28,763 nt of DNA from the NCBI RefSeq assembly GCF_937877005.1, contig NZ_CALEFV010000022.1:1-28763 (forward strand), given 5' to 3'. The DNA is from an uncultured Fibrobacter sp. (GTDB lineage Bacteria > Fibrobacterota > Fibrobacteria > Fibrobacterales > Fibrobacteraceae). The position numbers and the translations under genes are program-made. The notes beneath the pieces are model-generated. The model searched no databases. It had not been told where the DNA came from and saw nothing but the letters and a program-made list of their open reading frames with translations. Below are positions 15,640 through 23,776 of this stretch, piece after piece; position 1 is the first letter of the stretch; every line of letters begins with the position of its first letter.

Positions 15640-18204
15640 ATGAAATCCTTTGTACTTGGTCTACTACGAAACTTAGCCCACCCGGGAACCGTTATCGGTC
15701 TCGTCGTGGCAATTGCAATACCCTTCCTCGTTTATCTTGGTCCCAACGTGGGCCACAAGTCCACAATTCAGCAGTTGGATCTGTATCTGCCGTTGCCGCT
15801 ATTCGTCGTGCAACTGCTCGCCGCAATCATCCTTTTCGCCCTCTTGAACAAGGACTTTAGAGAATGGATCCGCGCAATCCTCCCCGACAGGCGCATTTCC
15901 ATCCTGATGGTTTGCTTTACTGTCGCAATCACGATTTTTTCGGGAACGCAGATTGAGGCAAGGCACCGCGTCCAAAGCGACGAAAGCGTATTCATGTCGG
16001 TCGCTCAGAACATGTTCTACAACCAGGAATCCGGAACCTGCAACCAGGGAATCTTCGACAACGGCAAACTGGAATGCGTTTCGAAATCAAATAGCTTCAA
16101 GACCAAGGGACTCGCCTTCCTGTACCTGCTCGGCATGCCCCTAATGGGATCCAATCTTCACTGGATCTTCAACATGGAGCTAGCCCTTTTCCCGCTAGCC
16201 GTTCTGCTGATGTTCCTCGCAATAGTCGCCTGGACAAGGCAGCCCCTGCTAGCCTTTTTCGCAGCACTCCTCACGGCGCTCCAACCGACAGTCATGTTCC
16301 AGTTCCGCGCCATGTCAGTGGAACCGCTCTACATTTTCCTTTCGGCACTTTCATTGCTCGCCTTCAAGTGGGCTTTCGACCGCAACACGCTCAAGCACTG
16401 GATCCTGCTAGCCCTGATTCTTGCATTTTTTGCACAGACGAGACAGGAAACCGTCTTCTGCCTGCTAGCCTTTATCCTATTTGCCCTTCCCAAGCTGCTC
16501 GACAGTAAAGGTGCCAAGGCGCCGGCATTCTTCGTTACTCTTTCGGCCTTCTCAGTACCAGTCCTACTGACAATCAGCTATTTCCAAGGTTTCGGCTTCC
16601 AGGGCGGCGAATTCGAGGCGCATGGACATTTCCTCGAAGATGTTGCAAAAAACTGGGCCGAGATGACCAAGCCACTCAACAGCAACGGCGAGCTGGCCAA
16701 CCCCTTTCTTACCTATTTCAACTACCTCTTTGCCGTCGGAGCAATCTATCTCATCATCCGTGCAATCGTAGGTTATGTGAAAAAGGACTACTTCTACCTG
16801 AAGGTCCTGGTATTCATAGTCCTTTACCATATACAGACCTACGTCATCCTTGAAAACGTCTCGGGCGATTTCACGATCCAGATCAACCAGCGCTACAGCC
16901 TGGTTATGCTCCCGAGCATGGCTTTCATAGGCGCACTTCCCATAGCGCACCTCGTCGAAAAGCTCAACGAATCCATGCGAGGTAAAAACGAACAAGCCAA
17001 TGCCATAACGGCGTTCCTCACTGTACTCGTTGTCGCAGCGCTCTTTACCGGCTGGACGTTCCACTACAAGGAAGACTTCAACAAGAACATCATGTACAAC
17101 CGCAACCACCTTACGGTCGAGGAGCACGAGATTCTCGCCTGGCTTGCGGAACAGCCCAAGAAGGACCGTCTGTTCATTTACGGTCGCCCCTGGCACTTCG
17201 TAGGATACGGCATTTCGTCCATCCATTACGACAGGGCTCGCCAGATGAGCGACAGTCAGCTCAAGCAGTACATAAACAAGTACGACGGAGAAGTCTATTA
17301 TATCCGTGGACTTGACTGCTGGGATAGCCACACCTACCACAAGAAGGCCGTAGAGCACCGAATTCCCACCACCTGCGATGTCTTTGAACGAGAAATGGAT
17401 CTCGAAGGCGTGAAGAACATCCTCATCACCAACAACTATTGGGTGCAGATAGCCAAGTTTAATGGCCGCAAGGAATTCAATCCCAAAAATATCATCACCA
17501 TTAACGGACAAGATTTTGGGATGGATATTTCCGAATCCGAAGGAAATTCCTCCTTTTTCCGTTACAAGTTTAGCCTGAACGAAAGCGCTGCCGTGACAAG
17601 CCGCTGGGACTACACCGTACTTGTCAACGGAGACACATTGGAACATGCCCCCTACAAAAAGGACAGCCTCGAAATCCGCGTCAACGAACCCGACCTGCTC
17701 CCCGGCTACAATCAGTTCGAATTCATCGTCCAGGACCGGGAAAGCGGAAAGGTTTTAGCGGACGTACAGAAGTTCTACTTCAACAGCGCCACTGGAGCCG
17801 TAGCCCTGAACGACATTCCCTATACCAGCCACAAGCAGGGCTGGGGTTCGCTTCATACGAACGAATCTATCGAAGGAAACGCCTTTAAAGTCGGTGGAAA
17901 GTTCTTTGATAAGGGGTTTGGAACGCACGCCGCGTCCGAGACCTCATTCAACATCGGTTCAAAATACAAGATTTTCAAAGCCAGCTATGGCCTTGACGAG
18001 GAATCCCTCTGCAGCGACGGGGCTCAACTACAAGTCATTGCCGACGGCAACATCATCTTTGACAGTGGTCGATTCAATCTCGGCAACTTGCACACGATCG
18101 AAGTGAGCGTCGAAAATGCGCAGAACCTCACGATCAAGACATTCCCGCTCGACAACATGGATTGCGATCATGTAGACATCATCAACCCCGTCCTTATTCC
18201 GTAG
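15640..18204 (+). CDS. Integral-membrane glycosyltransferase fused to a C-terminal NPCBM domain
   Basis: An 854-residue protein. Residues about 15-475 hold 12-14 predicted membrane helices in a GT-C fold like the GT39/GT83 (PMT/ArnT) families, with the acidic pair Asp114-Glu115 ('QSDESVF') in the first large outer loop, where GT-C enzymes place catalytic residues. Residues about 476-620 form the soluble part with 'LFIYGRPWHFVGYG'. Residues about 625-715 look Ig-like ('YTVLVNGDTLEHAPYKKDSLEIRV'). Residues about 730-854 match NPCBM/NEW2 ('GKFFDKGFGTHAASETSFNIG', 'ASYGLDEES', 'DHVDIINPVLIP'). It probably moves a sugar from a lipid-phosphate donor to a glycan or protein outside the inner membrane, with NPCBM holding the acceptor. 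The GT2 gene 7 nt downstream could make that donor. Exact substrates are unknown. Confidence 0.82.
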   Translation: MKSFVLGLLRNLAHPGTVIGLVVAIAIPFLVYLGPNVGHKSTIQQLDLYLPLPLFVVQLLAAIILFALLNKDFREWIRAILPDRRISILMVCFTVAITIFSGTQIEARHRVQSDESVFMSVAQNMFYNQESGTCNQGIFDNGKLECVSKSNSFKTKGLAFLYLLGMPLMGSNLHWIFNMELALFPLAVLLMFLAIVAWTRQPLLAFFAALLTALQPTVMFQFRAMSVEPLYIFLSALSLLAFKWAFDRNTLKHWILLALILAFFAQTRQETVFCLLAFILFALPKLLDSKGAKAPAFFVTLSAFSVPVLLTISYFQGFGFQGGEFEAHGHFLEDVAKNWAEMTKPLNSNGELANPFLTYFNYLFAVGAIYLIIRAIVGYVKKDYFYLKVLVFIVLYHIQTYVILENVSGDFTIQINQRYSLVMLPSMAFIGALPIAHLVEKLNESMRGKNEQANAITAFLTVLVVAALFTGWTFHYKEDFNKNIMYNRNHLTVEEHEILAWLAEQPKKDRLFIYGRPWHFVGYGISSIHYDRARQMSDSQLKQYINKYDGEVYYIRGLDCWDSHTYHKKAVEHRIPTTCDVFEREMDLEGVKNILITNNYWVQIAKFNGRKEFNPKNIITINGQDFGMDISESEGNSSFFRYKFSLNESAAVTSRWDYTVLVNGDTLEHAPYKKDSLEIRVNEPDLLPGYNQFEFIVQDRESGKVLADVQKFYFNSATGAVALNDIPYTSHKQGWGSLHTNESIEGNAFKVGGKFFDKGFGTHAASETSFNIGSKYKIFKASYGLDEESLCSDGAQLQVIADGNIIFDSGRFNLGNLHTIEVSVENAQNLTIKTFPLDNMDCDHVDIINPVLIP

Positions 18205-18211
18205 GTAAACC

Positions 18212-19135
18212 ATGCTTCTATCCGTAATCATTCCCGTTTACAACGAAGAAGAAATCGTCGCGGAGACCTACCGTGTTCTCGAAGAAGAACTCAAGGACAT
18301 CGAGCACGAACTGATTTTCGTGAACGACGGTTCCAAGGACCGCACCCGCGAAATCGTGGAATCGCTCCTGCCACAAAATCCAAACAACAAAATTATCAAC
18401 TTCAGCCGCAATTTCGGACACCAGGCCGCCTTCAGCGCGGGACTCGACCACGCGACAGGTGATGCAGTGGTAATTATCGATGGCGACCTGCAAGATCCGC
18501 CAAGCCTCATTCACGAGATGCTCAAAAAGTGGCACGAAGGCTATCAGGTTGTCTATGCACAACGTAACAAGCGCAAGGGCGAAACCATCTTCAAGCGTGT
18601 TACCGCATTTGCATTTTATCGCCTGATCGGCAAGCTCACCAGCATCGACATTCCCCCCGATACAGGCGACTACCGCCTTATGGACCGCTGTGTCGTGGAC
18701 CAGCTCAAGAACCTGCCGGAACGCAGCCGATTCCTGCGCGGTCTCGTCTGCTGGGTAGGCTTCAAAAAAATCGGTGTCAGGTACGATCGCGCACAGCGTA
18801 CGGCAGGCACCTCCAAATATCCGCTCAAAAAAATGGTGAGGCTCGCCTTCGACGGCATTACAGGCTTCAGCTCTGCACCGCTCAAAATCAGCTTCTACAT
18901 GGGACTTTTCGCAACGATCGTCGGCTTCGGCATCTTCATATGGTCCATCCTCGAAAAGATCCTCTCCCCTGCAACAACCGTTCCCGGCTGGGCATCGCTC
19001 ATGACAGCAATCGTATTCTTTGCAGGCGTACAGCTCATGTCCATCGGCATTCTCGGCGAATACATAGGCCGAATCTACGACGAAGTCAAGCAGCGTCCGC
19101 TTTACATTGAAGATAAGAAAAAAGAAGACAAGTAA
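18212..19135 (+). CDS. Family 2 glycosyltransferase, GtrB/ArnC/DPM1-like polyprenyl-phosphate glycosyltransferase
   Basis: A 307-residue GT2 enzyme. The GT-A domain shows 'SVIIPVYNEEE' at the N-terminus, 'FVNDGSKDRT' (residues 37-46), 'SRNFGHQAAFSAGLDHATGD', and the metal-binding 'IIDGDLQDPP' (Asp90 and Asp92), followed by 'DTGDYRLMDR'. Two membrane helices lie near residues 230-255 and 268-292, and the protein ends in a charged tail. This layout is that of enzymes which transfer a sugar from a nucleotide donor to undecaprenyl or dolichyl phosphate. It probably supplies the lipid-linked sugar used by the upstream GT-C/NPCBM protein. AGGT at 18203-18206 is a weak ribosome binding site. Guanylate kinase follows after a single base. 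Confidence 0.9.
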   Translation: MLLSVIIPVYNEEEIVAETYRVLEEELKDIEHELIFVNDGSKDRTREIVESLLPQNPNNKIINFSRNFGHQAAFSAGLDHATGDAVVIIDGDLQDPPSLIHEMLKKWHEGYQVVYAQRNKRKGETIFKRVTAFAFYRLIGKLTSIDIPPDTGDYRLMDRCVVDQLKNLPERSRFLRGLVCWVGFKKIGVRYDRAQRTAGTSKYPLKKMVRLAFDGITGFSSAPLKISFYMGLFATIVGFGIFIWSILEKILSPATTVPGWASLMTAIVFFAGVQLMSIGILGEYIGRIYDEVKQRPLYIEDKKKEDK

Positions 19136-19136
19136 A

Positions 19137-19700
19137 ATGAAAAACAAACTTTTTGTGATGAGCGCCGCTAGCGGTGCAGGCAAAACCACCCTCAAGGACC
19201 TTGTCATCAAGGACTTTCCGGACATCAAGTATTCCATCTCGGCAACGACCCGTGCTCCGCGCGAAGGCGAAGTAAATGGAGTCCATTACTTCTTCAAGAC
19301 GAAAGAGGAATTCGAAAAACTCATCAAGGAAGACGGGCTCATTGAATGGAACGAAGTGCACGGAAACTACTACGGAACGCCCAAAAGTTTTGTCGAGAAG
19401 ACTCTAGCCGAAGGAAACCGAGTTCTCTTCGATCTTGATGTTTTCGGTAAGGTGAACTTCGACAAAGTCTACCCCGATGCCACCGGCATCCTGATTCTGC
19501 CGCCAAACGAAGAAGAACTCGAAAAGCGCCTGCGCGGCCGTGGCACCGACTCCGAAGAAGTCATCCAGTTGCGCCTAGCAAACGCCAAGAAAGAAATGGA
19601 ATTTGCAAAGACAAAAGGCAAGTACGAATACGTCATCATCAACGACGACTTGCAGCGCGCCGCAAACGAGCTCCGCGAAATCTTGAAGAAAAAAGACTAA
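19137..19700 (+). CDS. gmk: Guanylate kinase
   Basis: A 187-residue enzyme that phosphorylates GMP to GDP. The P-loop is 'SAASGAGKTTL' (residues about 9-19). The GMP-binding region has 'SISATTRAPREGEVNGVHYFF' and 'DGLIEWNEVHGNYYGTP', and the lid has 'RLRGRGTDSEEVIQLRL'. Length is normal. The ATG at 19137 was chosen over an in-frame ATG at 19107 because the longer form adds a Lys-rich leader with no family counterpart and overlaps the upstream gene. The start lies 1 nt after the glycosyltransferase stop, so it is probably translated by coupling. Its stop codon overlaps the stop of convergent tsaC by 4 bases. Confidence 0.97.
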   Translation: MKNKLFVMSAASGAGKTTLKDLVIKDFPDIKYSISATTRAPREGEVNGVHYFFKTKEEFEKLIKEDGLIEWNEVHGNYYGTPKSFVEKTLAEGNRVLFDLDVFGKVNFDKVYPDATGILILPPNEEELEKRLRGRGTDSEEVIQLRLANAKKEMEFAKTKGKYEYVIINDDLQRAANELREILKKKD

Positions 19701-20656
19701 ACCTTAATGCTTGCCCGCTTTAAGCGGTCATTCAAGGCCATGCCGACTCCGACATTCGGAATCTGATCTACAAGGATCAGGTCATACCTGGGGTCATCGA
19801 GGTCGTGCATGTAGGCATACAGTTTGGCAGTAGCCTCCAGCATATCGCCCGTTTCAGACAGGTTTAGCGTCGCGGGAATCACGCCGGGGGTATCGCCGAA
19901 GGCGATGCGCACGCAGCGTTCCGGCAGTTTGAATTCAGCGGGAAGTTTTCCATAGAACAGCGGAACCTGCGGGCGGTAGTGCGTATCGCACTGCCCCGGC
20001 GCAGCCATCGGCTGTCCCGGTTTCGACGTCGATTCCTTCACCTTCACATTTCCGACCACGGCGGCAATCATTTCGGGCGTCACGGCGCCGGGCCTAAGAA
20101 CCGTAGGTTCTCCCACCAGAGAAACAATCGTGCTTTCCACCCCCACGTTACAGGGCCCACCATCCACAATTCCAGCAAGACCGCGGTCGGCAAGTTGTGC
20201 CGCCACATGCTCGGCTGTTGTCGGGCTCACATGCTTGAATAAGTTCGCACTCGGAGCCGCCAGCGGCACGAGCGCCTTGCGGATAATTTCCTGCGCCACC
20301 GGATGCGACGGGAACCTCACCGCCACCGAGGGAAGTCCACTCGTGCACAAGTCCGGAATGCAATCCTTCTTGGGTAAAATCATGGTCATCGGGCCCGGCC
20401 AATAAGCCTTTGCCAACGCATAAGCGGCTTCGGGAATATTTTCGGTAACGTCAGCCAACTGCGAAATTTCGCATATGTGAACAATCAGCGGGTCAAAAGT
20501 CGGGCGTTCCTTGATTGCAAAAATCTGCGCAAGCGCCTTCGGTTCATAGGCGTTTCCCGCAAGGCCATAAACCGTTTCGGTCGGAATCGCCACTACCAGC
20601 CCATCACGTAAAAGTCGGGCCGCATCATCAACACTTGTCCATGGAGGGAAATGCAT
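19697..20656 (-). CDS. tsaC: L-threonylcarbamoyladenylate synthase (TsaC/Sua5/YrdC)
   Basis: A 319-residue Sua5-type enzyme that makes threonylcarbamoyl-AMP from threonine, bicarbonate and ATP for the tRNA t6A modification. The YrdC domain has 'GLVVAIPTETVYGLAGNA', 'IFAIKERPTFDPLIVH', 'YWPGPMTMILPK', 'VAVRFPSHPVAQ', 'PLAAPSANLFKHVSPTTAEHV' and 'GVESTIVSL'. After a linker ('KPGQPMAAPGQCDTHYRP') comes the C-terminal Sua5 domain ending 'VGVGMALNDRLKRASIKV'. The frame stays open to an ATG at 20710, but that codon lies in the loop of a terminator hairpin for the upstream gene. The ATG at 20656 gives the usual N-terminus and has TATCTT 6 nt before it. The gene is convergent with gmk and overlaps it by 4 bases. 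Confidence 0.95.
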   Translation of the reverse strand: MHFPPWTSVDDAARLLRDGLVVAIPTETVYGLAGNAYEPKALAQIFAIKERPTFDPLIVHICEISQLADVTENIPEAAYALAKAYWPGPMTMILPKKDCIPDLCTSGLPSVAVRFPSHPVAQEIIRKALVPLAAPSANLFKHVSPTTAEHVAAQLADRGLAGIVDGGPCNVGVESTIVSLVGEPTVLRPGAVTPEMIAAVVGNVKVKESTSKPGQPMAAPGQCDTHYRPQVPLFYGKLPAEFKLPERCVRIAFGDTPGVIPATLNLSETGDMLEATAKLYAYMHDLDDPRYDLILVDQIPNVGVGMALNDRLKRASIKV

Positions 20657-20662
20657 GTTCCA

Positions 20663-20668
20663 AAGATA
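20663..20668 (-). promoter_or_regulatory. Candidate -10 box TATCTT of a leaderless promoter (tsaC)
   Basis: On the minus strand TATCTT is followed by TGGAAC and then the ATG at 20656, a 6-nt spacing. It lies downstream of the DUF349 terminator, so tsaC would have its own promoter. No good Shine-Dalgarno sequence is present. Confidence 0.42.
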
Positions 20669-20688
20669 AAAATTTCCTGTATCCAACG

Positions 20689-20723
20689 AAAAAAGAAAAG
20701 GATGGCGCATCCGTCATCCTTTT
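20689..20723 (-). terminator. Intrinsic terminator of the DUF349 gene
   Basis: Read on the minus strand, AAAAGGATG (20723-20715) pairs with CATCCTTTT (20704-20696) across a 10-nt loop, and the tract continues C-TTTTTT. The stem is 9 bp. It begins 26 nt after the DUF349 stop codon (20750-20752). It is the only convincing rho-independent terminator seen in the window. Confidence 0.75.
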
Positions 20724-20749
20724 CAAAAAACATACTCCGGAACCTAAAA

Positions 20750-23647
20750 TTAGTTCGCCGGAGCTTCCGCAGGAGCGTTTCCTGCTTCAGGCTTGTCATC
20801 CTTGCGTCCAAAGGCAAACACCTTGTCACAGGCGCTATTGAAGCGATGCCAGGTCTTTTCGGAATGTTCGCGAGGAACAGCACCGACTTCCTTCCACAGG
20901 CGACGCAGATGCTTCACCTTGTTCATCGAGGCACCCACGGTCTGTTCGTTCAAGTCGTTCAGCAAGTCTTCGGCCTGTTCACAAAGCAGAAGCTTCTTCT
21001 GCAGGTTGTTCTGGCGGGCCTGTTCCTGAATATCCAGCTGATCGCGGCGACGGTTGAAGAAATCATCGCAGGCTTCACGGAAATTCTTGTACAGTTCCAT
21101 ATCAGCGAGTCCGCAGAAACCAATTTCGCGCCATTCCTTCTGAATTTCACGAACGGCATCGGCCAACTGATTGGATCCGGCACTTTCAGCAAACTGACGA
21201 ACTTTCTCGATCATCTCGATTTTCTTGGCCTTGATTGCATCCAGGGCTTCGGCCAAGGTAGCATCAGCCTTAGAAAGGCGTTCGAGAATTTTGTTGTAAA
21301 CGGAATTGTAACGATTGCTAATCGTCTCGATGGCATCTTTCGGGACCATGCCAATGGACTTCCATTCTGTTTCCAGGGCCTTGAGATCTTCCAAAGAACC
21401 CTGGGCAGACTGTTCCATGGTTTCCAGTTTTTCGCAAAGGGCATTCTTTGCATCCAGATTTGCCTGCTTCGTGGCATCCATCTCTTCAAAATGAGCACGC
21501 TTCTTTTCAAAGAAGGAGTCACAGGCCGTGCGGAAACGCGTCCAAATTTCATCGGACTTGCTCTTGGGCACGGGACCCACGGATTTCCAGGATTCCTGAA
21601 GCTGCTTTAGTTTATTCGAAGTAGCATTCCAGTCATTGGATTCCTTGAGTGCTTCGGCTTCCACGCAAAGAGCAACCTTCTTTTCGTAGTTCGCTTCGCG
21701 GGATTCATCTTCCTGCTTCAGATTTTCCTTGTGCTGAGCATAGAAAGCATTTGTTGCGGTCTTAAAGCGTTCAGTAAGGGCTGCCACATTTTCCTTGGGC
21801 ACCATGCCAATTGACTTCCAGGATTCCTGAATTTCCTGCATGGCCTTGTATTTGTCCTTCCAGAACATTTCAGCATTCTTGACCAAATCCTCAATCTTCT
21901 GGCACAAGGCTTCCTTATCCGCCAAGTTCTTTTGGCGTTCCACATTAATCTCTTCGATAAAGGCGGCGCAGTTGTTCTTGATTTTTTCGTAATTGCTCTG
22001 GAAATGGTCACGGTATTCCTGCAACTTGGCCGCAGAGATTGGTCCAATTTCTTTCCAGCGGTTCGTGATATCCTTGAGCTTCATCAACACAGCTTGACTC
22101 GGTTCTTCCTTCGTCAAGGCATCCATCTCTAGCAACAGGTCGTCACGATCCTTTTCATTGTGCCAGTTTTCCCACTGCTGCATTTCCTGGAAACGAGCCG
22201 TCGCAGCCTTGTATTCCTGCCACAGGTCGTGGTACTTGAACTTGTTTTCACCAACAATTTCCTTCCACTGTTGGTAACATTCACGGACCTTCTTGTTTAG
22301 TTCGCGGAAGTCCTCATTTTCGTCAAAGGACTTGACCTTTTCGATAATGGCCTTCAACTTTTCGGAATTTTCCTCAAAACGTTTCTGGGCATCCTCGTTG
22401 TAGGCACTAATCTTGACCGAAAGCGTGTTGCGCAAGGCATTGTAAGTTCGCAACATAGGATCTTCACCGGCAAGCGGCGGGAACTTTTCCCATTCATGCA
22501 CAATGGCATGCAGGTGCTTACTAGTCGCATCATTCACATCGGCATCGGCCAGAGCCTGAAGTCGTTCCAGCAGTTCAGGACGGACGGACTCGTCGGTCGA
22601 CTCGGAAGCATCAGATGCCACTTCGACAACCTTGTTCGCATCCTGCACCTTGAAATAGGCGTTATTGAAACGCTTCACGAGCGGAGCGTCCATCAAGGCC
22701 TTGTCCTCGGACCACTCGGCGAGGATTGCCTCGATGCGTTCTGAATTTTCGGAAATCTTGTTCTCGGCGACAAGGGCTTCCAGCTCTTCGAGGCTAGCAA
22801 CTAGCTTGGCCACCTTTTCGCGCTTTTCGGCTTCGGCCTTTTCTGCAGCAAGCTTTTCTGCATTGGCCTCGTCACAGAACTTCTTGAAGCTCGCATAAAT
22901 GTCATCGATTGTCGCCTGTTTTTCACCCATACCCAACTTATTGGCTTCGGCCATCAGTTCGTCGAACTGGGGCAAGACCGCGAGAGGATCCTTCTGAGCA
23001 GCAAAGAAGTGAGCCTGCTGTACCAAGGCGTCGCGCTTGCTTTCAAGAAGCTCGGCGGCACGTTTGCCTCCGTCTTCGGCATCCTTACGGGCACGGATTC
23101 TTTCATTCACGGCCTTGCGCACTTCGGGCTGTCTGGAATTCTTGGCGATATCCTGGAGGAGCGTATCGGAGGTCACCTTGCGTGCGGCGGCCATGGCAAT
23201 CTTTTCGCTCAGATCGCGAACTGCCGCATAAGCGAGCACCGACTGCTTGCTGCTGATTTCCACCAGTTTCTCTCGAACAGCTTCGGCTGTTCCCACGGAC
23301 TTGAAAAGTTCTTCGGCATAATGAGTATCCCTAAGATCAGTCAAGTAGTCGAGGTCTGCCGCAGAAGGGTTCGACACGCTTTTCAGCTTCTTGACGACCT
23401 CTTCCATATAGCGGGTCTTAGCAGTGCGCTTCACATCGTCGTCACCGTCTTCTTTAGAAATTTTCAACAAAGACGGAATGAGATTCAGCTTTTTCAGGGC
23501 CGCAATTTTGACCTGAGCATCTGAATCGGAACTAGCAACACGTTCCAAAATGTCCTGATTGTCCGCACCCAATTCAGCGACTGCTTCCAGGCGCTTCTGT
23601 GGATTGGAATTCTGCCACTTCGGTTTAAAGGCGTCAAGTAAACTCAT
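20750..23647 (-). CDS. DUF349 multi-repeat protein with HEAT-like N-terminus
   Basis: A 965-residue, mostly helical, highly charged cytosolic protein. Residues about 10-190 look like HEAT-type helical pairs ('NPQKRLEAVAELGADNQDILERVASSDSDAQVKIAALKKL'). From about residue 311 there are nine copies of the DUF349 unit of about 75 residues, each opening with a conserved Trp: 'ILAEW', 'IVHEW', 'CYQQWKEIVG', 'ITNRWKEIGPI', 'IQESWKSIGMVP', 'LQESWKSVGPVP', 'LETEWKSIGMVP', 'IQKEWREIGF' and 'LRRLWKEVGAVP'. The last 20 residues are a Pro/Ala-rich tail. The function of DUF349 proteins is not established. The ATG at 23647 was chosen over an in-frame TTG at 23659 because GGAG lies 8 nt before it. It is divergent from priA and ends in an intrinsic terminator. 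Confidence 0.9.
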   Translation of the reverse strand: MSLLDAFKPKWQNSNPQKRLEAVAELGADNQDILERVASSDSDAQVKIAALKKLNLIPSLLKISKEDGDDDVKRTAKTRYMEEVVKKLKSVSNPSAADLDYLTDLRDTHYAEELFKSVGTAEAVREKLVEISSKQSVLAYAAVRDLSEKIAMAAARKVTSDTLLQDIAKNSRQPEVRKAVNERIRARKDAEDGGKRAAELLESKRDALVQQAHFFAAQKDPLAVLPQFDELMAEANKLGMGEKQATIDDIYASFKKFCDEANAEKLAAEKAEAEKREKVAKLVASLEELEALVAENKISENSERIEAILAEWSEDKALMDAPLVKRFNNAYFKVQDANKVVEVASDASESTDESVRPELLERLQALADADVNDATSKHLHAIVHEWEKFPPLAGEDPMLRTYNALRNTLSVKISAYNEDAQKRFEENSEKLKAIIEKVKSFDENEDFRELNKKVRECYQQWKEIVGENKFKYHDLWQEYKAATARFQEMQQWENWHNEKDRDDLLLEMDALTKEEPSQAVLMKLKDITNRWKEIGPISAAKLQEYRDHFQSNYEKIKNNCAAFIEEINVERQKNLADKEALCQKIEDLVKNAEMFWKDKYKAMQEIQESWKSIGMVPKENVAALTERFKTATNAFYAQHKENLKQEDESREANYEKKVALCVEAEALKESNDWNATSNKLKQLQESWKSVGPVPKSKSDEIWTRFRTACDSFFEKKRAHFEEMDATKQANLDAKNALCEKLETMEQSAQGSLEDLKALETEWKSIGMVPKDAIETISNRYNSVYNKILERLSKADATLAEALDAIKAKKIEMIEKVRQFAESAGSNQLADAVREIQKEWREIGFCGLADMELYKNFREACDDFFNRRRDQLDIQEQARQNNLQKKLLLCEQAEDLLNDLNEQTVGASMNKVKHLRRLWKEVGAVPREHSEKTWHRFNSACDKVFAFGRKDDKPEAGNAPAEAPAN

Positions 23648-23669
23648 AGAGGTCTCCAAAAATATGACC

Positions 23670-23686
23670 GATCCCGCAGGGGGATC
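23670..23686 (-). promoter_or_regulatory. GC-rich inverted repeat in the DUF349 gene leader
   Basis: GATCCC-gcagg-GGGATC is a perfect 6-bp dyad with a 5-nt loop, 22 nt upstream of the start codon. It stands out from the AT-rich sequence around it. It could be a leader hairpin affecting translation or stability, or a protein-binding site. There is no T-tract, so it is not a terminator. Confidence 0.4.
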
Positions 23687-23711
23687 TGCTTACCATAATC
23701 TAACTAAAAAA

Positions 23712-23733
23712 AGTTTTTTGAAATAAAAAAACT
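23712..23733. promoter_or_regulatory. A/T-tract dyad between the DUF349 gene and priA
   Basis: AGTTTTTT-gaaata-AAAAAACT is a perfect 8-bp inverted repeat within a very AT-rich stretch (about 23697-23770). It lies in the divergent promoter region of 129 bases and could act as an UP element, a curved DNA segment or a regulator site. Confidence 0.35.
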
Positions 23734-23763
23734 AGAATTTTAGGCACTTTTTGCGGTATTAAC

Positions 23764-23769
23764 TATCTT
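23764..23769 (+). promoter_or_regulatory. Candidate -10 box TATCTT of a leaderless promoter (priA)
   Basis: TATCTT is followed by seven bases (TTAGCCC) and the GTG at 23777. No ribosome binding site precedes that GTG. The base composition turns from AT-rich to coding-like exactly at the GTG, which supports this start. Confidence 0.38.
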
Positions 23770-23776
23770 TTAGCCC

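Noticed and set aside
16564..17646. A 360-codon minus-strand frame inside the glycosyltransferase gene (and a similar one at 18218-19237)
   Set aside because: Both are shadows of well-supported plus-strand genes and show no domain, start signal or spacing of their own.
19107..19136. Longer start for guanylate kinase
   Set aside because: It adds a lysine-rich stretch absent from the family and overlaps the end of the upstream gene; the ATG at 19137 aligns with normal enzymes.
23648..23659. In-frame TTG start for the DUF349 protein
   Set aside because: The ATG at 23647 has a well-placed GGAG. The TTG overlaps that ribosome binding site region and has none of its own.
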